A stretch of 64,000 nucleotides of DNA from CAYJAD01 sp964371195 (GTDB lineage Bacteria > Desulfobacterota > Desulfovibrionia > Desulfovibrionales > Desulfovibrionaceae). The notes beneath the pieces are model-generated. The model was not told the DNA's origin, did no database searches, and saw only the letters and a list, made by a program, of their open reading frames with translations. The stretch spans positions 1 through 64,000 of the forward strand of contig CAYJLD010000001.1 in assembly GCA_964371195.1 (NCBI GenBank), written 5' to 3'. Position numbers and translations under genes: made by a program. This document shows, piece by piece, positions 25,678 to 34,366 of the stretch (position 1 is the first letter of the stretch; every line of letters begins with the position of its first letter).

Positions 25678-26123
25678 GTCATTCCTCGTAAGATTTGAAT
25701 AATAAATTTTTGATAGTTATACTTGATTAACTTTACATCTAGGCAAAGTTCTAGGAAGTATGTTGTCAATACTCCATGACATTATGTGCTATGCATCAAC
25801 GATTCAAGGTAGCGTAAAGTTATACAAATTATAACATTTTTACATAACTTTACTATGCAACATTTTTATCTGAATTCAAGCCCATAAAGATAATCACCCA
25901 AATTAATCCATTAGTATCTAAGGAGCATATTAAAGAATAGTTACTTTGTCAACTTTTCTGTGTGTTGTATGTTCCTATAACTTTGAGTATTATTTGAACT
26001 TGCTTAACAAAGCATATCACAAGACAAACACTTTCGTGGGTAGTTTGACAATTTAAACGTGGTGCTCGTAGCTAATGAGTCTTTTAGAAATTCATTAAAA
26101 AATAACTTTTTAGTAAAGAGCCA
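25678..26123. other. Non-coding gap inside the polysaccharide locus
   Basis: About 446 bases of strongly AT-rich DNA between two minus-strand genes, the only large gap in the 36.4-14.7 kb run. It contains the inverted repeat listed at 25814-25853. No open frame of note is seen. It probably carries a promoter for the ACP-SDR-GNAT part, and may mark the joint between two separately acquired gene blocks. Confidence 0.4.
25814..25853. promoter_or_regulatory. Long inverted repeat
   Basis: Perfect 10-bp arms GTAAAGTTAT (25814-25823) and ATAACTTTAC (25844-25853) with a 20-base AT-rich spacer, about 140 bases upstream of the acyl carrier protein start on the minus strand. Neither side has a T-run typical of a terminator, so it may be an operator or a transcript stem-loop. 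Confidence 0.35.
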
Positions 26124-27398
26124 TTAAAAATATTTTTCTTGTATTTTGTTGGCAAAAGCCTTGGGGTTAAAGAAATAGTATTTAATCTTGTCTATCTTTG
26201 TTTTAGGCAATAAATAACGTGCAGGCATAGAACCGTGACTAATAGTTTCATAATTTATATTTTGCTTTGTGGCATTGGGATTATGTATTGTAAGGTTCAC
26301 CAAATTGTTTAATTTCTCTATCATATGTGAAAAACGATGGTTTTCATTGATGCTTTTTTGACTTCCGACTATAATTTCCTTGCGCCACTCTTCATCCTTC
26401 AGGAGTTTTTTGCATAGTTCTCTAGCTTCAAGCGGACTTGTGAAGGTTGGAATGTCCACATATGGCGAAATTAGCTTTAAATCTTCCTTGGGTGGAGAAA
26501 TTAAGCATGAATTTGATGCCAAAATATCTGCTACACGCCAAGACAGGCTACGAATTGCTTGCGCATTAGGTAGTGTTATAGAAATAATAGACTCATTAAG
26601 CATTTTTTCCGAAGCCTGTAATGTAATTACGGGGTCAAAGTTAAAGCATTTTATAAGATCAAGTGAATATGGGAATGCTATGACTATATTTTCTTTCCAG
26701 CCAAATATATTTAGCCCAAGATCACAAAGCGCATCCAAGGTTTTTATGCGCATATTACTTGTTAAGGCATATATAACATCGGTATTTTCATAGCAAGTAT
26801 CGTCCTTATGATTAAATTGCTTTAAGAATTCCTCAAATTCGGCATTGCTATTAATTTTTAGAAAAGAATTTTCAATATTGCGGCCCCATCCTACAGTGCC
26901 TACAAAGGAAATGTTATATTTCTTTTCAATTTCATAAGCCTGAATAGCTGACTGGTAGCCAATTTCATAGTTTTGTTCAGGTTTTGCACCAAAAAGATTG
27001 ATACAATCTTTGTGAAATACAGATTCCCAGCCCACATGTAAAAATAAGTAGCGATCTATATTTTGTTTGATGTTGCTTGGACCCTCAAAAAAAGTTGGCG
27101 AATCAACCATTAAAAGCATAATGGGGCAGTTAGTGTTTTTATAAACACAATCTGGCATGGAGTTATTGGCTGTAATAATTAAATCTGGCTTAAAGTTTTT
27201 AATTTTTTCTATAATTATATTATTAATGGCAGCATGGTGGCATTGATTGTTAATATGTACAATGTCATTGGTTCTTATGACTAATATATCATGGGCATTA
27301 TTTTTAAGCTCAGTAAGAAAGCCTTCATAGTATGGGTCAAAAACATTGTCTCCTGCCCAAATTATATTTGATCTTGCTGAAAATAAAATCTTTGCCAT
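26124..27398 (-). CDS. CgeB-like glycosyltransferase, second copy
   Basis: About 424 residues from the ATG at 27398, which overlaps the stop of the upstream gene (TAATG) and has GGAG six bases ahead; a longer frame begins with GTG at 27410. It opens MAKILFSARSNIIWAGDNVF, parallel to MARILICVSNAIWHEGEY of the 18186-19562 protein. It shares NISFVGTVGWG, a donor-binding core around ITLPNAQAIRSLSWRVADILASNSCLISP and the helix ELCKKLLKDEEWRKEI. It is thus a diverged paralogue. It ends the upstream half of the minus-strand run, before the 446-base gap. Sugar specificity unknown. Confidence 0.75.
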   Translation of the reverse strand: MAKILFSARSNIIWAGDNVFDPYYEGFLTELKNNAHDILVIRTNDIVHINNQCHHAAINNIIIEKIKNFKPDLIITANNSMPDCVYKNTNCPIMLLMVDSPTFFEGPSNIKQNIDRYLFLHVGWESVFHKDCINLFGAKPEQNYEIGYQSAIQAYEIEKKYNISFVGTVGWGRNIENSFLKINSNAEFEEFLKQFNHKDDTCYENTDVIYALTSNMRIKTLDALCDLGLNIFGWKENIVIAFPYSLDLIKCFNFDPVITLQASEKMLNESIISITLPNAQAIRSLSWRVADILASNSCLISPPKEDLKLISPYVDIPTFTSPLEARELCKKLLKDEEWRKEIIVGSQKSINENHRFSHMIEKLNNLVNLTIHNPNATKQNINYETISHGSMPARYLLPKTKIDKIKYYFFNPKAFANKIQEKYF

Positions 27399-28333
27399 TA
27401 TATACTCCACTCATAAATATCATAACATACTGAACGTCCACCAAATCCTTCTTTTTGGCGGATGAGGCCTTCATTTAAAACTGTACCGTTTTCTTCAGTA
27501 GAAATGCCAAAGTTAAAATACTTCTTAGAATCTTTATATTGATTGAGCTGTTCAGCAATGAGTAAGTCTAAGGCGCCAATATTTCTACCTAAATCATTGC
27601 TGGCCATGTATTGCGTGTGTACTACGTTTTTATATTCAAATAGTAAGTTAGCGGCTAAAAGTGTTTGCCCTTGCATAGCAAAAAATAGGCGAATTTGTTC
27701 TGGAAATTTTGATTTTAATAGTTCTAACTCTTTGGCCGTATGCACTGCCTTAGTATTATGCCTTTTTTCCAATACTTGATTTTCAAGCTCAATAAATGAT
27801 TCAAAATCTACAGACTCTATAATTTGTACTCCTTCACGTTTAGCTCTAGAAATTTGAGCTTTTCTGCCCTTGGGCATTTTAATAGGGTGTGCAAAGTCTA
27901 TGGCTGTAGAAACACTTCGTATTGTTAATTTAGCTTGTTGTAAAAATAAGGCATATAGATCTTCTTGGGCTGGGCAAGCATGAAAAATATATGGTATTGC
28001 TTTATATATTAAAGTTTTAATATTGTTTTTTTGCAAAAAACTTTTAAGGGATTCAAAGCATTCAATCATTTTGCTTTGTTTCATAGTCTCATTATAAATG
28101 AAACCCCCAAAAGTTAGCCCACCATGAGAATAAACATTTTGTCCATTAATATTTAGGGGTAGCACTGCAATGAGTTGCTCATCATCATAAAATAGTAAGG
28201 AAGAGTCTTCAAATCTGTCGGCATGATAATCCATAAAATCACGTTGTAGCAAAAAAAGGCCATTTTTTGCACAAGCTACAAAATCATCCCAAATCGATTT
28301 ATAATTAGAACAATACTTTACTATCGTAATCAT
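27398..28333 (-). CDS. FemAB/GNAT-like acyltransferase
   Basis: A 311-residue protein with the layout of FemAB-type or BioF2-like acetyltransferases. The N-terminal half has WDDFVACAKNGLFLLQRDFMDYHADRF, FYDDEQLIAVLPLNI and VYSHGGLTFGGF. The C-terminal half has RLFFAMQGQTLLAANLLFEYKNVVHTQYMASNDLGRNIGALDLLI and YFNFGISTEENGTVLNEGL, matching the FemAB ending. Such proteins in polysaccharide clusters transfer amino-acyl or acyl groups to amino sugars. It overlaps its neighbours on both sides by 1-4 bases, so it is part of a tight operon. The acyl donor is unknown; the locus-encoded ACPs are one possibility. Confidence 0.7.
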   Translation of the reverse strand: MITIVKYCSNYKSIWDDFVACAKNGLFLLQRDFMDYHADRFEDSSLLFYDDEQLIAVLPLNINGQNVYSHGGLTFGGFIYNETMKQSKMIECFESLKSFLQKNNIKTLIYKAIPYIFHACPAQEDLYALFLQQAKLTIRSVSTAIDFAHPIKMPKGRKAQISRAKREGVQIIESVDFESFIELENQVLEKRHNTKAVHTAKELELLKSKFPEQIRLFFAMQGQTLLAANLLFEYKNVVHTQYMASNDLGRNIGALDLLIAEQLNQYKDSKKYFNFGISTEENGTVLNEGLIRQKEGFGGRSVCYDIYEWSI

Positions 28334-29235
28334 TCTTCAGTGAGCTCCGCATAACCAAAGCCTTCTTTGCCGTAATCATTGCCATTATAGAATAAATACC
28401 CTTTACCATCTATTCGAATAAAAGATGGATAGGCCATCATTTGCGAATCCCAACCCGTTTTTGATAAGCTAAGATTAATATCTTTTGCTATCCATGTTTT
28501 ACCATCATTTGATTCAGAATAAGTTAGTTGATAGGGTATAGCCTCGCTACCATAACCGTAATAAATTTTATAAATTCCATTTTCAACAAAAACAAAAGGG
28601 CGGCCAACTCTATGGCAGTCGTCTGATATTGATATGGCGGTTATACCTTGAGGTGGGAATTCCAAGCCATCCTTACTTTCCATATAGCGAATGTCATACA
28701 CGGCTAAGGTTTTATTTTCACCTTGCCAAAACTCATTACCAGCTCCATACCATACTTTATAAATACCATTATCTTCAAATATAGAATGTATGACTCTAAA
28801 GAGCTCTTCACCCATAACTCTGTCAGTAATGGGAGTTTCTTGGTAGCGTTTAAAGCTTTTTCCATCATCTTCGCTAACGGCTAGGCCAGTAAATACGGTA
28901 AATCTTATCTTAGTTCCTTGACTATAGCCTGCATAATATAAATAAATGGCTTTATCTTTTTTTAGTATGGCTGTGGGGGTTACACCATGTTCATCAAACC
29001 TGCCAGGTTTACCATGACTAAGTACAGGCTCATGAGAAATCTGTATTATTTCTTGTAGGTTATTTTTGTTTAAGTCAACAAAACCTATGCTTGAACAGCC
29101 ATGTACATCACGCATACCCCCATATATTCTAACCCTATCTTCCAAAACAATAGGGGTTGGTTGCAAAAAGCTATTATGCATCCAGTCCTTTGAGCCGTTT
29201 GGGGAGTAAATAAGTCCCTTTTTTTCCCACTTCAT
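28330..29235 (-). CDS. Five-bladed beta-propeller glycosidase-like protein A
   Basis: A 301-residue soluble protein with no signal peptide. The sequence repeats short blades of the GH43/GH32/GH130 type: WEKKGLIYSPNGSKDWMHNSFLQPTPI, VRIYGGMRD, IYLYYAGYSQGTK, YKVWYGAGNEFW, YKIYYGYGSE, MAYPSFIRIDGKGYLFYNGNDYGKEGFGYAEL. It is a tandem paralogue of the next gene (29232-30173) with a 4-base overlap. Cytoplasmic proteins of this sort occur in O-antigen and capsule loci and may act as phosphorylases, transferases or sugar-binding modules. No catalytic residue can be named with confidence. Confidence 0.6.
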   Translation of the reverse strand: MKWEKKGLIYSPNGSKDWMHNSFLQPTPIVLEDRVRIYGGMRDVHGCSSIGFVDLNKNNLQEIIQISHEPVLSHGKPGRFDEHGVTPTAILKKDKAIYLYYAGYSQGTKIRFTVFTGLAVSEDDGKSFKRYQETPITDRVMGEELFRVIHSIFEDNGIYKVWYGAGNEFWQGENKTLAVYDIRYMESKDGLEFPPQGITAISISDDCHRVGRPFVFVENGIYKIYYGYGSEAIPYQLTYSESNDGKTWIAKDINLSLSKTGWDSQMMAYPSFIRIDGKGYLFYNGNDYGKEGFGYAELTEE

Positions 29236-30173
29236 ATTTTTGGCCTATATATTTCTTTTGAATTTGTAATTAATTTGGCATAGCCAAAGCCCGTTTTACC
29301 CATGTCATTACCATCGTAAAACATATATGTAGCATATTTTGTTTGCATTACAACAGGGTAGCAGGCCATTTTGGAGTCAAATCCATTGGGTGATGTCTCA
29401 AGAACAGTTAATTCATTCTGCCTTTTCCAATCGATACCATTTTCACTTTCAGCATAACCTGTTTTGTATTCTTTATCTAAGGTGTCAAAGGTGTAGAGCA
29501 TCTCATAATGATTTTGCAATTTTCTAACCTTGGGGCGACCTATTCTGTATTCGCTAGGACCACACGTAATGCAAGTTTTACCTTCATTATCAAAATTAAT
29601 GCCGTCTTTTGATTCAAGATATTTTATGTAATATGAAGGATAAGGCATATCATTAATATAGGTCCAGTCATGAATTACGGTATACCATATTTTAAACATA
29701 CCACCGTCTTGGATGACAGTGTGTATGCATCTTCCAAAAATACCTTCATCCGTTCTATCAAGTACAGGGGTTTTTTTAATCTTAGTAAATGAATTACCAT
29801 TATCCGTAGATATTGCTAGTCCGGAAAAGGCTAAAAATTTAACTTTTTCAGCCAGTTGAAATCCAACGTAATACATGCGTATTTCGTTATTGACCTTTAG
29901 CACATGTCCAAGCAATACGCCATTATCATCAAAACAACCAGGCAAGCCAATATCAAGCACAGGTTCTTTGGATATATTAATTATTTGAGAAGGATTTTGA
30001 GCCGAGAGGTCTAAAAAACCAATGCGACCAATGCCATCTTTATCACGAAAGGAAGCATAGACCCTAATGGTTTCATCATCTAGCAAGAATGGTTCAGGTG
30101 TCAATACACTATTATTCATCCAAGTACATGAGCCATCAGGACAAAAAATAAGCCCCTTTTTTTCCCATTTCAT
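29232..30173 (-). CDS. Five-bladed beta-propeller glycosidase-like protein B
   Basis: A 313-residue paralogue of the adjacent gene. The same opening (MKWEKKGLIFCPDGSCTWMNNSVLTPEPFLL) and blade motifs are visible: IRVYASFRDKDGIGRIGFLDL, IRMYYVGFQ, FKIWYTVIHDWTY, YEMLYTFDT, and the C-terminal FDSKMACYPVVMQTKYATYMFYDGNDMGKTGFGYAKL. There is no signal peptide, so it is expected in the cytoplasm. It follows the NeuD-like acetyltransferase gene by 3 bases. The pairing of two such proteins suggests that they act on two different sugar units or form a heterodimer. This is inference. Confidence 0.6.
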   Translation of the reverse strand: MKWEKKGLIFCPDGSCTWMNNSVLTPEPFLLDDETIRVYASFRDKDGIGRIGFLDLSAQNPSQIINISKEPVLDIGLPGCFDDNGVLLGHVLKVNNEIRMYYVGFQLAEKVKFLAFSGLAISTDNGNSFTKIKKTPVLDRTDEGIFGRCIHTVIQDGGMFKIWYTVIHDWTYINDMPYPSYYIKYLESKDGINFDNEGKTCITCGPSEYRIGRPKVRKLQNHYEMLYTFDTLDKEYKTGYAESENGIDWKRQNELTVLETSPNGFDSKMACYPVVMQTKYATYMFYDGNDMGKTGFGYAKLITNSKEIYRPKI

Positions 30174-30176
30174 TCT

Positions 30177-30857
30177 TTAACCCCTAACTCCACAAAACAT
30201 TTTAGCAGAAATTTTTGCTTTTTCCGTGCCTTTTTCAATAAAAACACTGTCATCCTTAGTGTTTTTAAGGATATTACACCCCATTCCAATAAAGTTATTT
30301 TTGCCTATTTGTATATTATCGGCAAGGCATGCATTAACGCCTAAGAAACTATATTCGCCAACTTCACAAAAACCTGAAATGACAACGTGTGAGGTAATAA
30401 AGCAATGATCATGAATTACAGAGCGATGACCTAAATGATTACCACTCCACATGACTACATTATTGCCTACTTTAGTAAATGGTTGCAAAGTATTATCTTC
30501 AAGTATGAAGCAGTTTTCACCTATTTCTACATTATCCCAAATAAAGCTACGCGAACTCACATAGCTTGCCATGGCATAGCCCATGCTTTTGCATGCTTGA
30601 AATACTCTGGCCCTAGCATAATTTAACTCTGCTGAACCCATGGCTACAAATAGTGAGTATTCATCCTTGGGGTGGCTTTTTTCAACTTTTTCAAGTGGTA
30701 ACACAGGCAAAGTCAATAAGCTTTGCTCAGTGATATATTGTTCATTAACGGCAAAAGCAACTACATTATAGTCAGAATCCTTGGTGAAATACTCATAAGC
30801 TAGTATAGCAGTTTCACCAGCCCCAACTATAACTAAATTTTTGCTACTCATGGTCAA
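30177..30857 (-). CDS. NeuD/PglD-like sugar O/N-acyltransferase
   Basis: A 226-residue protein. The N-terminal Rossmann-like domain (SKNLVIVGAGETAILAYEYF) binds the sugar nucleotide. The C-terminal left-handed beta-helix consists of hexapeptide repeats (VEIGENCFILEDNTLQPFTKVGNNVV, VIHDHCFITSHVVISGFCEVGEYSFLGVNACLADNIQIGKNNFIGMG). The catalytic histidine of PglD-like enzymes may be the one in NHLGHRSVIHDH. It probably acylates the amino group made by the FdtB-like aminotransferase. It overlaps the upstream ACP gene by about 14 bases, which suggests that ACP-bound acyl groups could be its donor. Confidence 0.82.
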   Translation of the reverse strand: MTMSSKNLVIVGAGETAILAYEYFTKDSDYNVVAFAVNEQYITEQSLLTLPVLPLEKVEKSHPKDEYSLFVAMGSAELNYARARVFQACKSMGYAMASYVSSRSFIWDNVEIGENCFILEDNTLQPFTKVGNNVVMWSGNHLGHRSVIHDHCFITSHVVISGFCEVGEYSFLGVNACLADNIQIGKNNFIGMGCNILKNTKDDSVFIEKGTEKAKISAKMFCGVRG

Positions 30858-31068
30858 AAGCCTTTAACAGATCTTGTACAGATTTAGCTGCTTGTATTTC
30901 TTGGAAGTTAATACTAATGCCAAGTTCTTTATCAAAAAAAGACATGGTAGTAATTTGAGCTATGGAGTCCCATTCTTCTATTTCTTCAAACACAGCTTCT
31001 TCAGATACAATGTAATCTAATTGTAGTATATCTTTAGAGAATTTTTCTAGGAACTCAGCCTTAGTCAT
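30844..31068 (-). CDS. Acyl carrier protein B
   Basis: A 74-residue ACP from the ATG at 31068, which has GAGG six bases upstream and gives MTKAEFLEKFSKDILQL, parallel to ACP A (MTKEKFLQVFSTEIL). The phosphopantetheine serine is in IEEWDSIAQITTMSFFDKE. A longer frame from 31080 has no matching ribosome site. The ATG overlaps the last codons of the KASIII gene and the ACP end overlaps the acyltransferase, so KASIII-ACP-acyltransferase are translated as a unit. This indicates a dedicated acyl-transfer chain. Confidence 0.85.
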   Translation of the reverse strand: MTKAEFLEKFSKDILQLDYIVSEEAVFEEIEEWDSIAQITTMSFFDKELGISINFQEIQAAKSVQDLLKAFDHE

Positions 31069-32119
31069 TTTGTACCTCATATTCTAGCATATTGGAGCAG
31101 TAAATTTTTTTGATATCCATAAGAACACTTGCCCAGCTAAGGCCAACACCAAATCCAGATAAAATCATTTTATTAGAATTAGTTATGACTTCGTTTTGTA
31201 GCATGTCTGTAATGGCGCATGGAATTGATGCTCCACATTGATTGCCATACTTAGTCATGGTCCCAACCGGAACCTTTGATTCATCAACGCCTAACTTTCT
31301 AGCAATATTTTCTAAAATAAATTTGTTGGCCTGATGTAGCACGAAGTAATTAATTTCTTCTTTACTTACATTAGTGTGTTCTAATAGTTTTTCAATGTTT
31401 GGGGCAATTTCTGCCATGGTAAATTCAAAAATTCTGCCCCCATCCATGTTGGCTTCATACCTGAAACCATTATCCTCATAAAATAAATCCTTATTCGGAG
31501 GGGTTTTAAAACCACCATTTTTACATATTAAAGCGTCATAATTGGCGCCATCAGAGTTGATATTAAAATGTATGGGGCTTGCATTAGCGTCAAACTCTAT
31601 GAGGCTTGCTGTGCCGGCATCACCAAATACTGGTGCAGTATTATTGTTAAACATGTCAGTAAACTTTGAAAAGCTGTCACCAACAAGTAACAGAACCTTT
31701 TTGCAACCAGCATTGATAAGCATACTAGCTTGATATAGACCTAATACATAACCTGAGCAAGCTTGAGGAATGTCCATGACAACGCATTCTTTAGAAAGCT
31801 CAAGCTTTTTGTGTAAAACATAGGCTGTAGCTGGCATTAAATAGTCTGGTGTATATGAAATGAAGAGTAGGGCGTCTATATCATCTTTTGCCGTATTGGT
31901 TTTATCAAGTAAATCATGCGCAGCTTGTAGACACAGGTCAGATGTCATGATGTGTTGTGCTGTTACGCGCCGATATAAAAACCCTGAAGAATCAATAACT
32001 CTTTGTATTTTTTTCCTATCTCCATTGTAAAGGTTCTTATCCTCCAATAAAGAGAGCTCTTGAGTAGGTATGACAGTTGAAATACCTGTAAGTTTCGTAT
32101 TTTTAAAAGAAAAAATCAT
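31061..32119 (-). CDS. KASIII (FabH-like) 3-oxoacyl-ACP synthase
   Basis: A 352-residue thiolase-fold enzyme. The catalytic cysteine lies in VMDIPQACSGYVLGLYQA (about residue 119), the histidine in YFVLHQANKFILENIARKLG (about 264) and the asparagine in YGNQCGASIPCAI (about 294), so the Cys-His-Asn triad is intact. FGDAGTASLIEF is also typical. It should condense an acyl-CoA with malonyl-ACP to give 3-ketoacyl-ACP, here with ACP B encoded directly downstream. It sits between the FdtA-like isomerase (4-base overlap) and ACP B, so it is most likely dedicated to making an acyl group for the polysaccharide and not to bulk fatty-acid synthesis. Confidence 0.9.
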   Translation of the reverse strand: MIFSFKNTKLTGISTVIPTQELSLLEDKNLYNGDRKKIQRVIDSSGFLYRRVTAQHIMTSDLCLQAAHDLLDKTNTAKDDIDALLFISYTPDYLMPATAYVLHKKLELSKECVVMDIPQACSGYVLGLYQASMLINAGCKKVLLLVGDSFSKFTDMFNNNTAPVFGDAGTASLIEFDANASPIHFNINSDGANYDALICKNGGFKTPPNKDLFYEDNGFRYEANMDGGRIFEFTMAEIAPNIEKLLEHTNVSKEEINYFVLHQANKFILENIARKLGVDESKVPVGTMTKYGNQCGASIPCAITDMLQNEVITNSNKMILSGFGVGLSWASVLMDIKKIYCSNMLEYEVQND

Positions 32120-32511
32120 TTGTCTATCTCTTGAATAAATTTGTTATAATCTCTTATATAGTCATCTTCATTATAGTGGGCAGAAGCAAGAACCATGAGC
32201 ACGCAATTGTGTGAAAAGTTTGTAAATTCTCGCCAAATGTTGTGCTTTATGTATAGCCCTTGTGCAGGATTATTTAGATGAATTGTTTTTCTTTCTCTTC
32301 CATCATCTAAAATAAAGTCGCAAGACCCTGCAAGACACACTATTACTTGCTCAAGTTTTTTATGTGAATGCTTACCACGTATCACCTGCTCAGCTGTATC
32401 CCAGATATAATATACTCTTTTTATATCAAAAGGGAAATCTTCATTTTTTTCAAGAGCAACGAGTTTACCATCATGGTCACCTCTGACCTTAAAATTGAGA
32501 ATCATATACAT
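32116..32511 (-). CDS. WxcM/FdtA-like sugar ketoisomerase
   Basis: A 131-residue cupin. PFDIKRVYYIWDTAEQVIRGKHSHKKLEQVIVCLAGSCDFILDDG contains the RGxHxH motif, and WREFTNFSHNCVLMVLASAHYNEDDYIRDYNKF is the usual C-terminus of the FdtA/QdtA/WxcM family. These convert dTDP-4-keto-6-deoxyglucose into a 3-keto isomer, the substrate of FdtB/QdtB aminotransferases. RmlB (12704) makes the substrate and the aminotransferase (16274) would use the product. It overlaps the KASIII gene by 4 bases. Whether the product has the gluco or galacto configuration cannot be told. Confidence 0.85.
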   Translation of the reverse strand: MYMILNFKVRGDHDGKLVALEKNEDFPFDIKRVYYIWDTAEQVIRGKHSHKKLEQVIVCLAGSCDFILDDGRERKTIHLNNPAQGLYIKHNIWREFTNFSHNCVLMVLASAHYNEDDYIRDYNKFIQEIDK

Positions 32512-32545
32512 AACTATGTCACTTTTCTTACTTATTATAAGGATA

Positions 32546-34366
32546 TTACAAGTTCATTTTTGCTTCATAGGCTTTGATTACTTCAGCTGTTGGCCCTTCC
32601 ATAATAATCTCACCATCTTCTATCCAGACAATTTTATCACATTTTCTTACTGTACTGAGTCTGTGCGCAATAATTATACATGTAATGTCATCTGATAGTG
32701 CATCAATGGTATCTTGTATGGCTCTTTCATTATGTTGATCAAGAGCTGAAGTTGCTTCATCAAATATGATAATGGATGGATTAGTGTATAGGGCACGGGC
32801 AATGGAAACTCTTTGGGCTTGCCCGCCAGACAAACCACCACCACTTTCTCCAATACTGTGTCTTAGGCTTTTATCGTCATCAGTGACAAAGTCTATGGCA
32901 GCTTTATTACAAGCTTCACGCACACGCTTAACATCCCAAGGCTTACCCCATTCGCTAAATGCAATATTTTCTGCTAGAGTGCCACCAAATAAAAAAGGTG
33001 TTTGTGGGACATAGCCAATGATTGAAGCTAGGGATATGGCGCGCTCTGGTGTAATTAATCCACCATCAACACTAATGTTACCTGCAGACGGCGGTAGTAG
33101 ACCACTTATGACACCGGCAAGTGTACTTTTTCCCCCTCCGGAAGTGCCAATCAGACCAATTTTTTCACCCTTATTAATGCATAAGTTAATGTTTCTTAGG
33201 CAATCTTTTTGGTTTTCATCGTATCTAAAGTTAAGATTTTTCAGACAGATATCTTTGCTAAATGAAAAGTTGGGGTCTGGTTCAACAAGATGCTCAGGAG
33301 GAAGGGCTCGTAATTCCTCCAATAATTCTATGATAGCTAGAGCATAGGGGCGATAATTGCGTACAGAAATTTGTAAGCTTATAATGCGGTTACAATAGGG
33401 GAGAACGCGCCATGCTGTTAATAACAATAAACCAAGGGCTGCAGAAATACGTTCAATGGGTGCATGCTCTATGAACACTAAGTAAGCTATGGCCGCCACA
33501 ACAGTTCCAAAGCCTACGGCTTCCAAAATCCAAGTAGGTGCTGTAGGTGTAATATAATTAAATGTTCGTGGGTATCTACCCTTTAAGTTAGCACTAATTA
33601 AGGCATTTAAAAAAGTTTCTTGCTGACGATAGATGAGTACTTCACGAATACCCTTAGTGGCACACATAAGAGCCGAGGTTTCTAGCTGAGAGCACTCTGT
33701 GGCGGTTTTTGCATTTGCATCAACCTTACCTCTAATGATGCGCAGGAAAATAATACCAACAATTAAGGTGTTTGCAACTACAATTGTGGTTAATAATGGT
33801 TCTTGAGCAACTAGACTTGTAAAGAGTAATACTACAGTAACAATCAGTGAATACATTGTAAGTAAGGTTGATAGCATTGTTCCAAGATGTGCGCGCCAAA
33901 GCATGCGCTGAAACATGGTGCTACTTGCCTTGGATAGATGCCAAGCATAATCCCTATATAAATAACGTGACATGATTTCTTTACTGATGCTTAAAGACAT
34001 ATCTTCACCAAGCAAGGCACTTGCACGAGCTACAAAAAAGCTCACAATACCCTTGAGTATGGAGATAAGTACAACTAAGCAACCAGTTAAAACTAGTAAT
34101 CGTCCTGGGCCTTGTGACCATTCATTTAAAGCAGGAAAGATAGTAAAAATTGTTTGGTATAAAATGCCACTACGTAAACCATCGCTATTTGTTAACGCTA
34201 GGCCCATGCTGGCAAGAACCATAATAAAGCCAAGTTCTAATAAGCTTTGCGCCACCATGAGCACAAAGACCCATATAGATCTTGTGCGTAAGGTTTGGTT
34301 TAGAAGTGGTAAAATTCTAGCAAAATCTTCGGTAAGATTTCTTTTGAGTGAAGCAAGTGCGGACAT
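32546..34366 (-). CDS. PglK-like ABC transporter / glycan flippase
   Basis: About 606 residues from the ATG at 34366 (MSALASLKRNL, AGGAAT upstream); a TTG at 34372 would add two residues. The N-terminal ~330 residues form an ABC exporter membrane domain with about six hydrophobic segments. The nucleotide-binding domain has Walker A IGTSGGGKSTLAGVISG, Q-loop GYVPQTPFLF, the signature LSGGQAQRVSIARAL, Walker B SIIIFDEATSALD and the H-loop IIAHRL. In this locus it most likely flips an undecaprenyl-linked oligosaccharide, as PglK and MsbA-like proteins do. No Wzx was recognised. A multidrug or lipid exporter role is possible. Confidence 0.85.
   Translation of the reverse strand: MSALASLKRNLTEDFARILPLLNQTLRTRSIWVFVLMVAQSLLELGFIMVLASMGLALTNSDGLRSGILYQTIFTIFPALNEWSQGPGRLLVLTGCLVVLISILKGIVSFFVARASALLGEDMSLSISKEIMSRYLYRDYAWHLSKASSTMFQRMLWRAHLGTMLSTLLTMYSLIVTVVLLFTSLVAQEPLLTTIVVANTLIVGIIFLRIIRGKVDANAKTATECSQLETSALMCATKGIREVLIYRQQETFLNALISANLKGRYPRTFNYITPTAPTWILEAVGFGTVVAAIAYLVFIEHAPIERISAALGLLLLTAWRVLPYCNRIISLQISVRNYRPYALAIIELLEELRALPPEHLVEPDPNFSFSKDICLKNLNFRYDENQKDCLRNINLCINKGEKIGLIGTSGGGKSTLAGVISGLLPPSAGNISVDGGLITPERAISLASIIGYVPQTPFLFGGTLAENIAFSEWGKPWDVKRVREACNKAAIDFVTDDDKSLRHSIGESGGGLSGGQAQRVSIARALYTNPSIIIFDEATSALDQHNERAIQDTIDALSDDITCIIIAHRLSTVRKCDKIVWIEDGEIIMEGPTAEVIKAYEAKMNL

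Noticed and set aside
26380..26793. Plus-strand 137-codon frame
   Set aside because: Antisense shadow of the CgeB-like glycosyltransferase.
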